From: an uncultured Collinsella sp.
Lineage (GTDB): Bacteria > Actinomycetota > Coriobacteriia > Coriobacteriales > Coriobacteriaceae
Assembly (NCBI GenBank): GCA_900545075.1
Contig: UQXT01000056.1
Location: forward strand, 1 to 13,736
DNA: 13,736 nt
Reading direction: 5' to 3'
Part shown: positions 6,458 to 13,736 of the stretch, in pieces
Layout: each line of letters opens with the position of its first letter
How positions within the stretch are numbered: the first letter of the stretch is position 1
The notes under the pieces: model-generated
Database searches by the model: none
Told to the model about the DNA's origin: nothing
What the model saw: only the letters and a program-made list of their open reading frames with translations
Program-made: the position numbers and the translations under genes

Positions 6458-7753
6458 TTAAAGGTGATCTTGGATAAGATCGCAGATGGCTCGGGCGTCG
6501 TTGATGTTGATGGCTCGGGTCGCAAAGCCGGCGTCGAAGGCCTGACGCGCCAAGGCCTCATTGCAGGCAAGGGCCAGCGTGTGGCCATCGACCAGGTCGA
6601 GCGAGCTCTTGCCGCGCAGACGGTCGACACCAGAGCGCGCGACCACGATATTGTCGAAGCCCTCGGTCTTGTAGCCCTCGATGATCACCACGTCGACATC
6701 GTTGTAGCGCGACAGCAGCTCGCGCGCGGGCATCTCGTCCTCCTCGCGCGTGTCGGCGTACTCCGCCCAGCGCGTGGCGCAGATGAGGCCCACGTGTTTG
6801 GATCCGGCCTGATGATGGCGCCACGTATCCTTAGCGGGCACATCGATATCAAAGCCGTGGTGCCCATGATGCTTGAGCGAGCCCACGTGCAGGCCGCGGC
6901 GGGTGAGCTCGGCGATAACCTTCTCGACGAGCGTGGTCTTGCCCGAGTTTTGGTAGCCGATAAACGCGATCGCGGGGACGGCCGGTGCCGCAGGCGCGGC
7001 GGCGATGGGTGCGCTCGCGGGTGCGTCGCCCGCGGCTCCCACGGCCTCAACAGCAGCGGCCTGACGCTCTGCGCGGTCCCATATGCCCGAGCGGCCGCCT
7101 TCCTTGTGCAGCAGACGCACGTCGACGATCTCCATGCCGCGGTCAACTGCCTTGCACATGTCATAAATCGTTAGGCACGCGGCACTCGCGCCGGTCAGAG
7201 CCTCCATCTCGATACCCGTCTTGCCCGTCACGCCAGCCGTAACCAGCACGTGAAAGCCAACCTGCCCGTCCGCGCGCGCCGGCGCCCAGCCCTCGGGCAC
7301 GTCCTCGGTCGGCGTCCCCGCCGGAGCGATGGGCGCAATATCGCACTTGCTCTTGGTAATGAGCAGCGGATGGCACATGGGAATGATGTCGCTCGTGCGC
7401 TTGATGGCCATGATGCCCGCCACGCGTGCGCAGGCAAGCACGTCGCCCTTTTTTGCGCGGTCCTGCAGCACCATGGCCTGCGTCTCGGGATGCATGAGGA
7501 TGGTGCCCTCGGCGATGGCAATGCGATGGGTCTCGGCCTTGTCGGACACGTCGACCATGCGTACCTCGCCCTTGGCGTCCACGTGCGTCAGCTCGTCGCG
7601 ACGGGCGTCACGGGCGGGCTCGGTGGCAGCGCTGACAGTCGGCCGCGCAGACCCGTCGGCGTTGCCAGCATTCGCCGCAGCCGTGACTTTGTGGGCAGAC
7701 ATCGCGGCCCTGCGAGCGGCCTTGGTGGCATCGGCGTACCTGCTCTTGGCCAT
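6458..7753 (-). CDS. moaC-mobB: MoaC-MobB fusion, molybdenum cofactor biosynthesis
   Basis: This 431-residue cytoplasmic protein joins two Moco enzymes. After an Ala-rich leader (1-52), residues about 55-227 form MoaC, which converts 3',8-cyclo-7,8-dihydro-GTP (the MoaA product) to cyclic pyranopterin monophosphate. Visible landmarks are MCHPL (126-130), MEALTGAS (183-190) and YDMCKAVD (197-204). An Ala/Pro-rich linker (228-259) leads to MobB (about 260-431), a P-loop GTP-binding protein implicated in the guanine-dinucleotide form of the cofactor. Its Walker A is GYQNSGKTT (266-274), followed by LKHHGHHGFDID and IIEGYKTEGFDN. The ATG at 7753 follows GGAGGATGATCAT, which overlaps the end of moaA, and only 4 nt separate the two genes, so translation is probably coupled. 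A longer start at 7798 would overlap moaA and is less likely. Both domains look intact. Confidence 0.92.
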   Translation of the reverse strand: MAKSRYADATKAARRAAMSAHKVTAAANAGNADGSARPTVSAATEPARDARRDELTHVDAKGEVRMVDVSDKAETHRIAIAEGTILMHPETQAMVLQDRAKKGDVLACARVAGIMAIKRTSDIIPMCHPLLITKSKCDIAPIAPAGTPTEDVPEGWAPARADGQVGFHVLVTAGVTGKTGIEMEALTGASAACLTIYDMCKAVDRGMEIVDVRLLHKEGGRSGIWDRAERQAAAVEAVGAAGDAPASAPIAAAPAAPAVPAIAFIGYQNSGKTTLVEKVIAELTRRGLHVGSLKHHGHHGFDIDVPAKDTWRHHQAGSKHVGLICATRWAEYADTREEDEMPARELLSRYNDVDVVIIEGYKTEGFDNIVVARSGVDRLRGKSSLDLVDGHTLALACNEALARQAFDAGFATRAININDARAICDLIQDHL

Positions 7754-7757
7754 ATGA

Positions 7758-8651
7758 TCATCCTCCGATTTGGGACATAAATCGTTGCGTGCCCTCAATT
7801 ATCGCGTGTTCCTGCGGTTTGTGGGCCACGGCATCGCGCCAAATCGAAAGTACCTGCATATCATCACCACGGCGCAGGGCGTCGCGCACCGAATACTCGG
7901 CATCGCTGAACAGGCACGGACGCACGTTGCCATCGGCCGTCAGGCGCAGACGGTTGCAATTCGCACAAAAATGATTGGACATGGCGCTAATAAAGCCAAC
8001 CGTTCCCGCCGCGCCCGGAAAGTGCCAATAGCGCGCAGGGCCCGCGCCGGCAGGAGCGTCGTTGATGTCGAGCGGCTCGAGCTCGCCCAGTCCCGTCGCG
8101 GCGGCCCCGGCATTGATGCGCGCCCGCAGCTCGTCGCTCGGCACGGTATCGCTCGCGTCCCACAGCTCGGGATTGAGCGCGGGCGCATGCGGGTCCACAG
8201 CGCAATGCGAGCTCGTGTGTTCGTCGCCGATGGGCATGTATTCGATAAAGCGCAGGTGGATGGGGCGGTCGAGTGTGTCGAGCGAAATGTTGACGCGGTT
8301 AAGTCCTGCGTCTTTGAGCTGCGGCGCCAGCTTGGGCAGCAGGGCGCCGTTGGTGGTAAGTGAGATGTCTTCGATCTGCGGAATCGCGCGGATGTCACGA
8401 ATGAGCGGGATGATACGGCGGCTGACCAGCGGCTCGCCACCCGTCAGACGCACGCGGCGAATGCCCTCTCCCGCCACCAAGCGCACAAAGCGGGCGATTT
8501 CCTCGGCGCTGAGCAGCTCGTCGTGTGCGCGGGGCGCCACGCCATCGGCCGGCATGCAGTAAATGCAGCGGAAATTGCACTTGTCGGTAACGGCAATGCG
8601 CAGGTAGTTGATGTCGCGGCCAAAGCCGTCATGTTGCACGTGCCCGTCCAC
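7758..8651 (-). CDS. moaA: GTP 3',8-cyclase MoaA with an internal deletion
   Basis: This radical-SAM enzyme catalyses the first step of molybdenum cofactor synthesis, making 3',8-cyclo-7,8-dihydro-GTP from GTP. The N-terminal cluster motif CNFRCIYC (Cys25, 29, 32), the SAM-binding LTGGEPLV, the C-terminal cluster cysteines (229, 232, 246 in FCANCNRLRLTADGNVRPC) and the C-terminal Gly-Gly are all present. However, it is only 297 residues against about 325-340 usually. NISLDTLD (121-128) runs straight into RPIHLRFIEYMPIG, whereas family members have about 55 residues between these motifs, including the KVNTV-type strand of the barrel. The loss is in frame. The start is GTG at 8651 behind GGGGAGGG at 5-nt spacing. 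It heads the operon with moaC-mobB. With part of the barrel missing, activity is doubtful. Confidence 0.9.
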   Translation of the reverse strand: MDGHVQHDGFGRDINYLRIAVTDKCNFRCIYCMPADGVAPRAHDELLSAEEIARFVRLVAGEGIRRVRLTGGEPLVSRRIIPLIRDIRAIPQIEDISLTTNGALLPKLAPQLKDAGLNRVNISLDTLDRPIHLRFIEYMPIGDEHTSSHCAVDPHAPALNPELWDASDTVPSDELRARINAGAAATGLGELEPLDINDAPAGAGPARYWHFPGAAGTVGFISAMSNHFCANCNRLRLTADGNVRPCLFSDAEYSVRDALRRGDDMQVLSIWRDAVAHKPQEHAIIEGTQRFMSQIGG

Positions 8652-8691
8652 GCAGCCCTCCCCTCACGCGGCGTTTTATTCTTCGGAAAAC

Positions 8692-8720
8692 ATAATACCC
8701 CACGAGAGAATCATGCCGAC
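8692..8720 (-). promoter_or_regulatory. Weak candidate promoter of the moa operon
   Basis: On the minus strand TATTAT (8697-8692) lies about 40 nt upstream of the GTG start, with a poor -35 match (TCGGCA, about 16 nt further upstream). The short leader and AT-rich patch in a G+C-rich context support it slightly. Confidence 0.3.
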
Positions 8721-8783
8721 ACCCGTACGACAGGACAGGTCGCTTCGATCAAAACGGACTTTCCAAGCCCATCCTCAGCATAC

Positions 8784-8848
8784 AAACCATCACAACATTC
8801 GTCGCTTTTCCCGTTTTTGGCAAAAAACGTCGAATGTTGTGATGGTTT
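8784..8848 (+). repeat. 65-bp palindromic element, copy 2
   Basis: The same 17-bp terminal arms (8784-8800 and 8832-8848) enclose a 31-nt centre close to that of copy 3. It lies between the moaA start and the DUF559-like gene, 38 nt after the latter's stop codon. It has no flanking T-run on the minus strand beyond the arm's own TTT. Confidence 0.9.
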
Positions 8849-8886
8849 GCCTGCCCACGGCACCCCGCAGAAGAACCAAAGCGTCC

Positions 8887-9924
8887 CTAAAGGCCGCCGT
8901 CCCAGTGCCGGATCACGAACTCTCGCAGGTCGTTCTGACGTTTTTGAAACACCTCGCTTCGGTCGCACTTAAGGCCCATAGCGAGCGCGATAGCGTTCAT
9001 CGCCCGATGCAATTGCAGCTGATGGGCAAACTGAGTCCCGGTGAGGACGATCATCCTAAAGCCCAGCGCGCTCAGCACGGTCATACGCTCCGCATCCGAC
9101 GCGCTGCGCTGTTTATCAAGATGGTCCGAGCCGTTGTATTCAATCCCCGCATTGCTCGCAGGCGCATATACGTCGATCTCGAAATACCCGGCCTTTGCGA
9201 GATACTTGAACTCGTTGGGAACATCAACCCGATGGTTGAGCTCGATCTTGGCGTATCCCAGCCCTCCCTGGGAACGTTTTGCTACGACCATGATTGCGGT
9301 GGCCGTCTCCATGGGCGACCGCGCGCCATCGTGCACGCGCTTGAGCGCGGCGGCCGCGCGCATAGCCCCCTGACGAGATCGGTTCTCATTGCAATAAGCG
9401 ATCAAGTCGGCAACGGTATACCTCTGCCCCATCTCGATATAATCGCCTGTCGACAGATGATTCAAATGGTATCGGGCGCAGATTTCGTAGCCATATTCCA
9501 GCTGCTCGGGCTCACTCATCCACGAACCCGCTTGGACAAAGCACATGGCCTCATCAACCACCAGAAGGCCCTCTGCCACCTCGATAAGATGGTCTGAAGG
9601 TACCGGCGCCCCAAACACGTGGCACCTAAATCCAGCCGGCGTCGAGCGCTCAAAATTGAAGTTGACGAGCGTGTCGATATGATCGAGCTCTTCTCGTGGA
9701 ATACCGAGCGAAACCAGATAGTCGGTAACAATCCCGACGGCCGTTGAAGCCCTCAGTCCCTTGGCATCGAGTCCCAACTTGGGCAGGCTCGCGGTCGGCT
9801 CTGCCTCGTTAGCAAGCGAGTCCTCATCGTATAGGCTGCTTGCTCGCGAGAGCGGCTCGGACGGGCGCGCCACGTTGTGGTACAGCCAGGCAGTCTTATG
9901 GGACAGGACGATCGGCAGGTCCAT
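8887..9924 (-). CDS. DUF559-like protein with PD-(D/E)XK nuclease-type C-terminus
   Basis: This 345-residue protein resembles the actinobacterial AbiEi/DUF559-like proteins. The N-terminal half (1-200) is poorly conserved, with an opening (VLSHKTAWLYH) that recalls AbiEi-like proteins. ARSPMETATAIM (201-212) matches the usual SPMET connector. The C-terminal part has the nuclease-like pattern FEIDVYAP (Asp251), then GIEYNGSDH (Glu262, His268), Asp277 and Arg280, and a final LGFRMIVLT strand. The acidic pair 11 residues apart fits a PD-(D/E)XK core, but the usual third residue after Glu is Asn (E-Y-N) rather than Lys. No signal peptide or membrane segment is seen. The ATG at 9924 follows GGAGG at 5 nt. 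It stands alone between two 65-bp repeats without a visible toxin or antitoxin partner. Function is unknown; it could be a lone nuclease or a regulator. Confidence 0.8.
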   Translation of the reverse strand: MDLPIVLSHKTAWLYHNVARPSEPLSRASSLYDEDSLANEAEPTASLPKLGLDAKGLRASTAVGIVTDYLVSLGIPREELDHIDTLVNFNFERSTPAGFRCHVFGAPVPSDHLIEVAEGLLVVDEAMCFVQAGSWMSEPEQLEYGYEICARYHLNHLSTGDYIEMGQRYTVADLIAYCNENRSRQGAMRAAAALKRVHDGARSPMETATAIMVVAKRSQGGLGYAKIELNHRVDVPNEFKYLAKAGYFEIDVYAPASNAGIEYNGSDHLDKQRSASDAERMTVLSALGFRMIVLTGTQFAHQLQLHRAMNAIALAMGLKCDRSEVFQKRQNDLREFVIRHWDGGL

Positions 9925-10025
9925 GAGCCCTCCAATGGAGTCGGATAACCAACCTTATTCCCCCGCCCGCGGGTCCGCACACCTTCGCGCGCAAGAAAGC
10001 GATTCCACCCGGTCGAGTGGCAGAA

Positions 10026-10090
10026 AAACCATCACAACATTCGATGCTTTTCCCGATTTTGGCAAAAAACGCCGAATGTTGTGATGGTTT
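10026..10090 (+). repeat. 65-bp palindromic element, copy 3
   Basis: The 17-bp arms at 10026-10042 and 10074-10090 enclose a 31-nt centre nearly the same as copy 2. It lies 49 nt after the stop of the second ABC gene. On the minus strand its last arm runs into a GGTTTTTCTG stretch, so it could terminate the exporter transcript. Confidence 0.9.
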
Positions 10091-10139
10091 GAGGCGAGGT
10101 GAGAGGCACGGAGGGGTCAAAGCATCGTGCTCGAACGGG

Positions 10140-12038
10140 TTAATCCAACTCTTTTAAGCCATGCGCCAGCTGCCAGTACTCGCCGTGCTGGGCGAGCAAC
10201 TCTTCGTGCGTGCCGCGCTCGATGATGCGGCCGTGTTCGAGGACCATGATGGCGTCGGCGTCGCGGACGGTGGACAGGCGGTGCGCAATCATAAACGTGG
10301 TGCGTCCGCGCATGATGCGGTCCATACCGCGCTCGATGAGCTTTTCGGTACGCGTGTCAATGGAGCTCGTGGCCTCGTCCAGGATGAGCACCGGCGGGTC
10401 GGCAACGGCCACGCGCGCGATGGCGAGCAGCTGACGCTGGCCCTGCGACAGGTTGGCGCCATCGGCCGTGACCGGTGTGTCGTACCCTCTAGGCAGGCGG
10501 CGGATAAACGAGTCGGCGCAGGCGGCCTCGGCAGCGGCGCGTACCTCCTCGTCGGTCGCGTCGAGCTTGCCAAAGCGGATGTTCTGCGCAATGGTGCCGC
10601 TAAACAGGTGCGTATCCTGCAGCACAATGCCGAGCGACCCGCGCAGGCTGGCCTTGGCAATGTGCTTGACGTCGATGCCGTCGTACGTGATCTCGCCGTC
10701 ATCGACCTCGTAGAAGCGGTTGATGAGGTTGGTGATGGTCGTCTTTCCGGCACCCGTCGAGCCCACAAACGCGATCTTTTGCCCCGGCTTGGCAAACAGG
10801 TTGAGATCCGTGAGCACACGGGTGCCCGGCACGTAGGAAAAGTCAACGGCATGGAAGCGCACGTCGCCGGCAAGCGGGACCAAGCCGCACGTGAGCTCGA
10901 TGCCGTCGGCGGCCACCGCGCGGCCCGACTCATCAACGGCTGCCACGTCATGCAAGTGCCCGTACGCGCCCACGCCCTGACCCTCGGGAATCTTCCACGC
11001 CCATGCGGCGTCGCCCGTCTGCACCAGCTCCACGCAGCCCTCGTCCACCTCGGGCTTAAGGTCCATAGCCGCAAACAGGCGCTCGGCACCGGCCAACGCA
11101 TTGAGCAAGAAGTTGCCCAGCTGCGTAAACTGGTTGATGGGCATGGCCGCCTGGCGAACGAAGACCAGGTAGCTTGCAAGCGCGCCCACGTCGGCCAGGC
11201 CCTTGATGCAGAGCATGCCGCCCGCCACGGCGACGATGGCATAGTTGACGTAGCCAATCACGACGGTCATGGGCACCATGGAGTTGGCATAGCTCACGGC
11301 GGCGGTGCCGGTGCGGCGAAGCTCGTCGTTGCGGCAGGTGAAGCCGGCGACATTCGCCGCCTCGCGGTTAAAGACCTTGATGACCTTTTGGCCCGAGACC
11401 ATCTCTTCGATATATCCGTCCAGGTCGCCAAGCGATGCCTGCTGGGCGGCAAAGAAACGCTTAGAGCGCGCACCCGAGTAGCGCGCATACAGCACAATGG
11501 CCGCATCGCACACGAGCGTGATAATCGTGAGCTGCCAGTTAAGGATGATGAGCATGGCCGTGGTGCCCACAACCTGAATGGCGGCCTGAATCACGTTGGC
11601 AAAGCTGTTGTTGAGCGCCTCGGAGACGGTATCGACGTCGTTGGTGAAAAAGCTCATGATGTCGCCCGAGCGCGTGCTGTCAAAATAACTGAGCGGCAGC
11701 GTCTGGATGTGCGCGAACAGGTCGCGGCGAATATCGGACACCACGCGTTGGGCCGCGCGCACCATGATCTGCGAGTAGCCCAGGGCCGAAAGCACGCCCG
11801 CGGCGTAGATGATCGCCGTCAGGATGACCTGCTTGGCAAGCAGTTCCTCCCCGCCCGTGGCCAAACCGTTAACGATGGGGCGCACCATGTAGGTGCCGGC
11901 GAGGCTCGCGATGGCGGCGACGGAGGCGAGCACGCCCACCGCGAGCAACGAGAACTTGGCATGCCCCATGTAGGAGAACAGGCGGCGCACCGTGCGCTTG
12001 AGGTCGGCCGGGCGTGCTTGGGCTGCGGTCTTAGGCAT
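10140..12038 (-). CDS. ABC exporter subunit 2 (canonical ATPase site), TM288-like
   Basis: This 632-residue half-transporter has an N-terminal six-helix exporter domain (about 25-320) and a C-terminal ATPase (about 385-632). ATPase motifs are Walker A GSTGAGKTT (near 424), signature LSQGQRQ (near 528), Walker B VLILDEATSS (near 549, catalytic Glu present) and switch-His MIAHRLS. The signature is degenerate (Gln for the second Gly), as in TM288 of the TM287/288 exporter. Between the domains is an unusual insertion of about 40-50 residues (around 330-385, GQGVGAYGHLHDV). The ATG at 12038 overlaps the upstream gene by 8 nt and follows an AAGGGGGTGAG site, so the pair is translationally coupled. 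An in-frame extension to 12710 lies inside the upstream gene and is rejected. It should pair with the neighbour as a heterodimeric inner-membrane exporter of drugs, lipids or peptides; the substrate is unknown. Confidence 0.92.
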   Translation of the reverse strand: MPKTAAQARPADLKRTVRRLFSYMGHAKFSLLAVGVLASVAAIASLAGTYMVRPIVNGLATGGEELLAKQVILTAIIYAAGVLSALGYSQIMVRAAQRVVSDIRRDLFAHIQTLPLSYFDSTRSGDIMSFFTNDVDTVSEALNNSFANVIQAAIQVVGTTAMLIILNWQLTIITLVCDAAIVLYARYSGARSKRFFAAQQASLGDLDGYIEEMVSGQKVIKVFNREAANVAGFTCRNDELRRTGTAAVSYANSMVPMTVVIGYVNYAIVAVAGGMLCIKGLADVGALASYLVFVRQAAMPINQFTQLGNFLLNALAGAERLFAAMDLKPEVDEGCVELVQTGDAAWAWKIPEGQGVGAYGHLHDVAAVDESGRAVAADGIELTCGLVPLAGDVRFHAVDFSYVPGTRVLTDLNLFAKPGQKIAFVGSTGAGKTTITNLINRFYEVDDGEITYDGIDVKHIAKASLRGSLGIVLQDTHLFSGTIAQNIRFGKLDATDEEVRAAAEAACADSFIRRLPRGYDTPVTADGANLSQGQRQLLAIARVAVADPPVLILDEATSSIDTRTEKLIERGMDRIMRGRTTFMIAHRLSTVRDADAIMVLEHGRIIERGTHEELLAQHGEYWQLAHGLKELD

Positions 12039-13736
12039 GGCGCTCACCCCCTTCCAAGGGCGATCCGCTGGGAACGGAGGAAAACGGATCATTCGCGCAG
12101 CCATCGTCGCCGCCGTCGCTGGCGTCCGTGTTCCCCGCAAACTCCATCTGCGAGGCGTAAATCTCCTGGTAGATGTTGTCGCCCGCCAGCAGTTCCTCGT
12201 GCGTGCCCACGCCGTGGACACGACCGTCGTCCAACACCACAATGTGATCGGCATCCATGACGCTCGCGATGCGCTGAGCGATGATGAGCACGGTCGTATC
12301 GGGAATCCGAGCGATGTGCTCGCGAATCTTAGCGTCGGTCGCCATATCGACCGCGCTGGTGGAGTCATCAAAAATGAGCACGCGCGGGTGCTTGAGCAGC
12401 GTGCGCGCGATGCACAGGCGTTGCTTCTGGCCACCCGAAACACCAGCGCCGCCTTGGCCCAACTCGCCGTCCAGCCCGCCGATGCGATCAAGGAACTCGT
12501 CCACGCACGCCGCGCGGCAAGCCGCGAGGAGCTCATCGTCCGACGCCTGCGGATTGCCCCACTGCAGATTCTCGCGCACGGTGCCCGTGAACAGCACATT
12601 CTTTTGCAGCACAATGCCCACAGCGTCGCGCAAGGCGGCGAGGTCGTAGTCACGCACGTCACGTCCGCCCACAAGCACGGCGCCCTCGGTAGCGTCGTAC
12701 AGGCGCGCAATCAGCTGCACAAGCGAGCTCTTGCCCGAGCCCGTGCCGCCGAGGATGCCCACCGTCGAGCCGCTCTCGATGCGAAGGTCGATATGCTCGA
12801 GCACATCCTCGTCTGCATCCGCGCGGTATTTAAAGGAAACGTCGCGGAACTCGATACTGCCGTCCGCTGGCGCCGCAGTCGCGAGGTCTCCCGCAGGGCT
12901 GGCGATAAAGGGCTCCTCATCGAGCACCTCTGCGATACGGCCCACACTCGTGAGAGCGCGCGTGAGCAGCAAAAACACATTGGAAATCATCATAAGCGAG
13001 TTCATGATCAGCAGCACGTAGCTCATAAAGCCCGTGAGCGAGCCCACGCCCAGCTTGCCGGCGAGAATCATGCGGCCGCCAATCCACAGGATGGAGAGCG
13101 CAGCCACGTACATCGACAGCTGAAACACCGGCAGGTTGAGCACCGCGTTGCCAAAGGTCTTCGTCGCAGTGCGCGCGAGCTCGGTATTGACGGTGTCGAA
13201 CTTGGCCTCCTCGTGCTCGGTACGAACGTAGGCCTTGACGGCACGTACGGCGGTGAGGTCCTCCTGTACCACGCCGTTGAGGTGGTCCATCGAGGTCTGG
13301 AGTTGGCGGTAGAGCGGACTGACGCGATAGGTGATGACGCCCAGTACGATTGCCAGCACAGGCAAGATGATCGCAAAGACGGTGGCGAGCGGGCGCGACA
13401 GCATCAGCGCGTAGATAAGGCCGACGATAAGCGTCACCGGGCCGCGCACCATAGGGCGAAAGCCGTTGCCCACAGCATTTTGGATAACGGTGATGTCCGT
13501 GGTCATGCGGGTGACGAGCGAGCTGGCGTCGTAGTTGTCCAGGTTGCCAAAGGCGAGCGTTTGAATCTTTTTGTACTCGGCCTCACGCAGGTTAGCGCCT
13601 AGGCCCGAGGCAACGCGGGCGGACGTGCGGGCATAACCCAAGCCCAGTACCAGCGAAAGCGCAGCGCACACCAACATGTACGCGCCCTGCAGCAGCATGT
13701 AGTTGATATCACCCGCAGGCACGCCCACATCGATGA
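12031..13736 (-). CDS. ABC exporter subunit 1 (degenerate ATPase site), TM287-like; 5' end off the right edge
   Basis: The visible part (about 568 residues) begins within the first membrane helices, and the frame stays open across the right edge (reading ..DVGVPAGD). A GTG at 13728 is therefore an internal Val, not the start. Membrane helices occupy about the first 260 visible residues. The ATPase shows GGTGSGKSS (Walker A), the LQKN Q-loop, VSGGQKQR (canonical signature) and VLIFDDSTSAVD, where Asp replaces the catalytic Glu. IIAQRIASV has Gln in place of the switch His. These changes mark the non-hydrolysing partner of heterodimeric exporters such as TM287/288, LmrCD or BmrCD. The acidic tail (NTDASDGGDDG) ends at 12031, 8 nt inside the next gene. 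Promoter and any regulator lie outside the window. Confidence 0.92.
   Translation of the reverse strand, partial: IDVGVPAGDINYMLLQGAYMLVCAALSLVLGLGYARTSARVASGLGANLREAEYKKIQTLAFGNLDNYDASSLVTRMTTDITVIQNAVGNGFRPMVRGPVTLIVGLIYALMLSRPLATVFAIILPVLAIVLGVITYRVSPLYRQLQTSMDHLNGVVQEDLTAVRAVKAYVRTEHEEAKFDTVNTELARTATKTFGNAVLNLPVFQLSMYVAALSILWIGGRMILAGKLGVGSLTGFMSYVLLIMNSLMMISNVFLLLTRALTSVGRIAEVLDEEPFIASPAGDLATAAPADGSIEFRDVSFKYRADADEDVLEHIDLRIESGSTVGILGGTGSGKSSLVQLIARLYDATEGAVLVGGRDVRDYDLAALRDAVGIVLQKNVLFTGTVRENLQWGNPQASDDELLAACRAACVDEFLDRIGGLDGELGQGGAGVSGGQKQRLCIARTLLKHPRVLIFDDSTSAVDMATDAKIREHIARIPDTTVLIIAQRIASVMDADHIVVLDDGRVHGVGTHEELLAGDNIYQEIYASQMEFAGNTDASDGGDDGCANDPFSSVPSGSPLEGGERHA

Noticed and set aside
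8652..8783. Moco riboswitch upstream of moaA
   Set aside because: I could not recognise the conserved helices of the Moco RNA motif in the short leader, and the putative promoter leaves only about 35 nt.
4818..10090. CRISPR-like repeats
   Set aside because: The three copies are kilobases apart, separated by genes and in mixed orientation, with no spacer array and no cas genes.
10161..12260. Very long plus-strand ORF (699 codons) opposite the ABC exporter
   Set aside because: It is a shadow frame caused by high third-position G+C. The minus strand carries full ABC motifs; the plus product is His/Arg/Val-rich without any domain.
12039..12710. Extended 856-residue form of exporter subunit 2
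   Set aside because: The extra 224 codons overlap the ATPase domain of subunit 1 in another frame. The ATG at 12038 has a good ribosome binding site and gives the normal half-transporter start.
11992..13602. Plus-strand ORF (536 codons) opposite exporter subunit 1
   Set aside because: It is the same kind of G+C-driven antisense shadow, with no domain and no ribosome binding site in a sensible place.

Overview
The window looks like a chromosomal segment of a high-G+C Gram-positive gut bacterium, most likely a Coriobacteriia member of the Collinsella type. This is an inference from the G+C-rich coding style, the gene set, the surface-adhesin architecture and the small intergenic hairpin elements. 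No rRNA or tRNA is present to confirm it. Every gene I can support lies on the minus strand, so the order of transcription runs from right to left.

Right part (13736 to 10140): two overlapping genes encode an asymmetric heterodimeric ABC exporter. The first subunit has a degenerate ATPase site (Asp for the catalytic Glu, Gln for the switch His). The second has the canonical Glu and His. The first gene is cut by the right edge. Next comes a lone DUF559-like protein with a PD-(D/E)XK nuclease-type C-terminus (9924 to 8887).

Middle (8651 to 6458): a two-gene molybdenum-cofactor operon, moaA and a moaC-mobB fusion, is spaced by 4 nt and ends in tandem hairpins, at least one a convincing intrinsic terminator. 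MoaA lacks roughly 55 residues of its barrel although the frame stays open. After it come an MFS transporter (6169 to 4883) and a Cof-type HAD phosphatase (4665 to 3844).

Left part (3843 to 1): an AT-rich 508-base spacer with a perfect hairpin precedes a large, lower-G+C surface adhesin. It has a signal peptide, a glycine-rich beta-helix and pilin-type isopeptide (FctA-like) domains, and runs off the left edge. Its frame is broken at a run of seven A residues, so as written it is split into a 246-residue N-terminal ORF and an open downstream frame of about 876 codons. Phase variation, a recent inactivating indel and a sequence error are all possible.

Two families of small intergenic elements punctuate the region. 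One is a 65-bp element with perfect 17-bp terminal inverted repeats, present in three copies, each just 3' of a gene. The other is a set of four hairpins whose loops read GGACAGG or similar on the minus strand. No CRISPR array, transposase, tRNA or integrase was seen.
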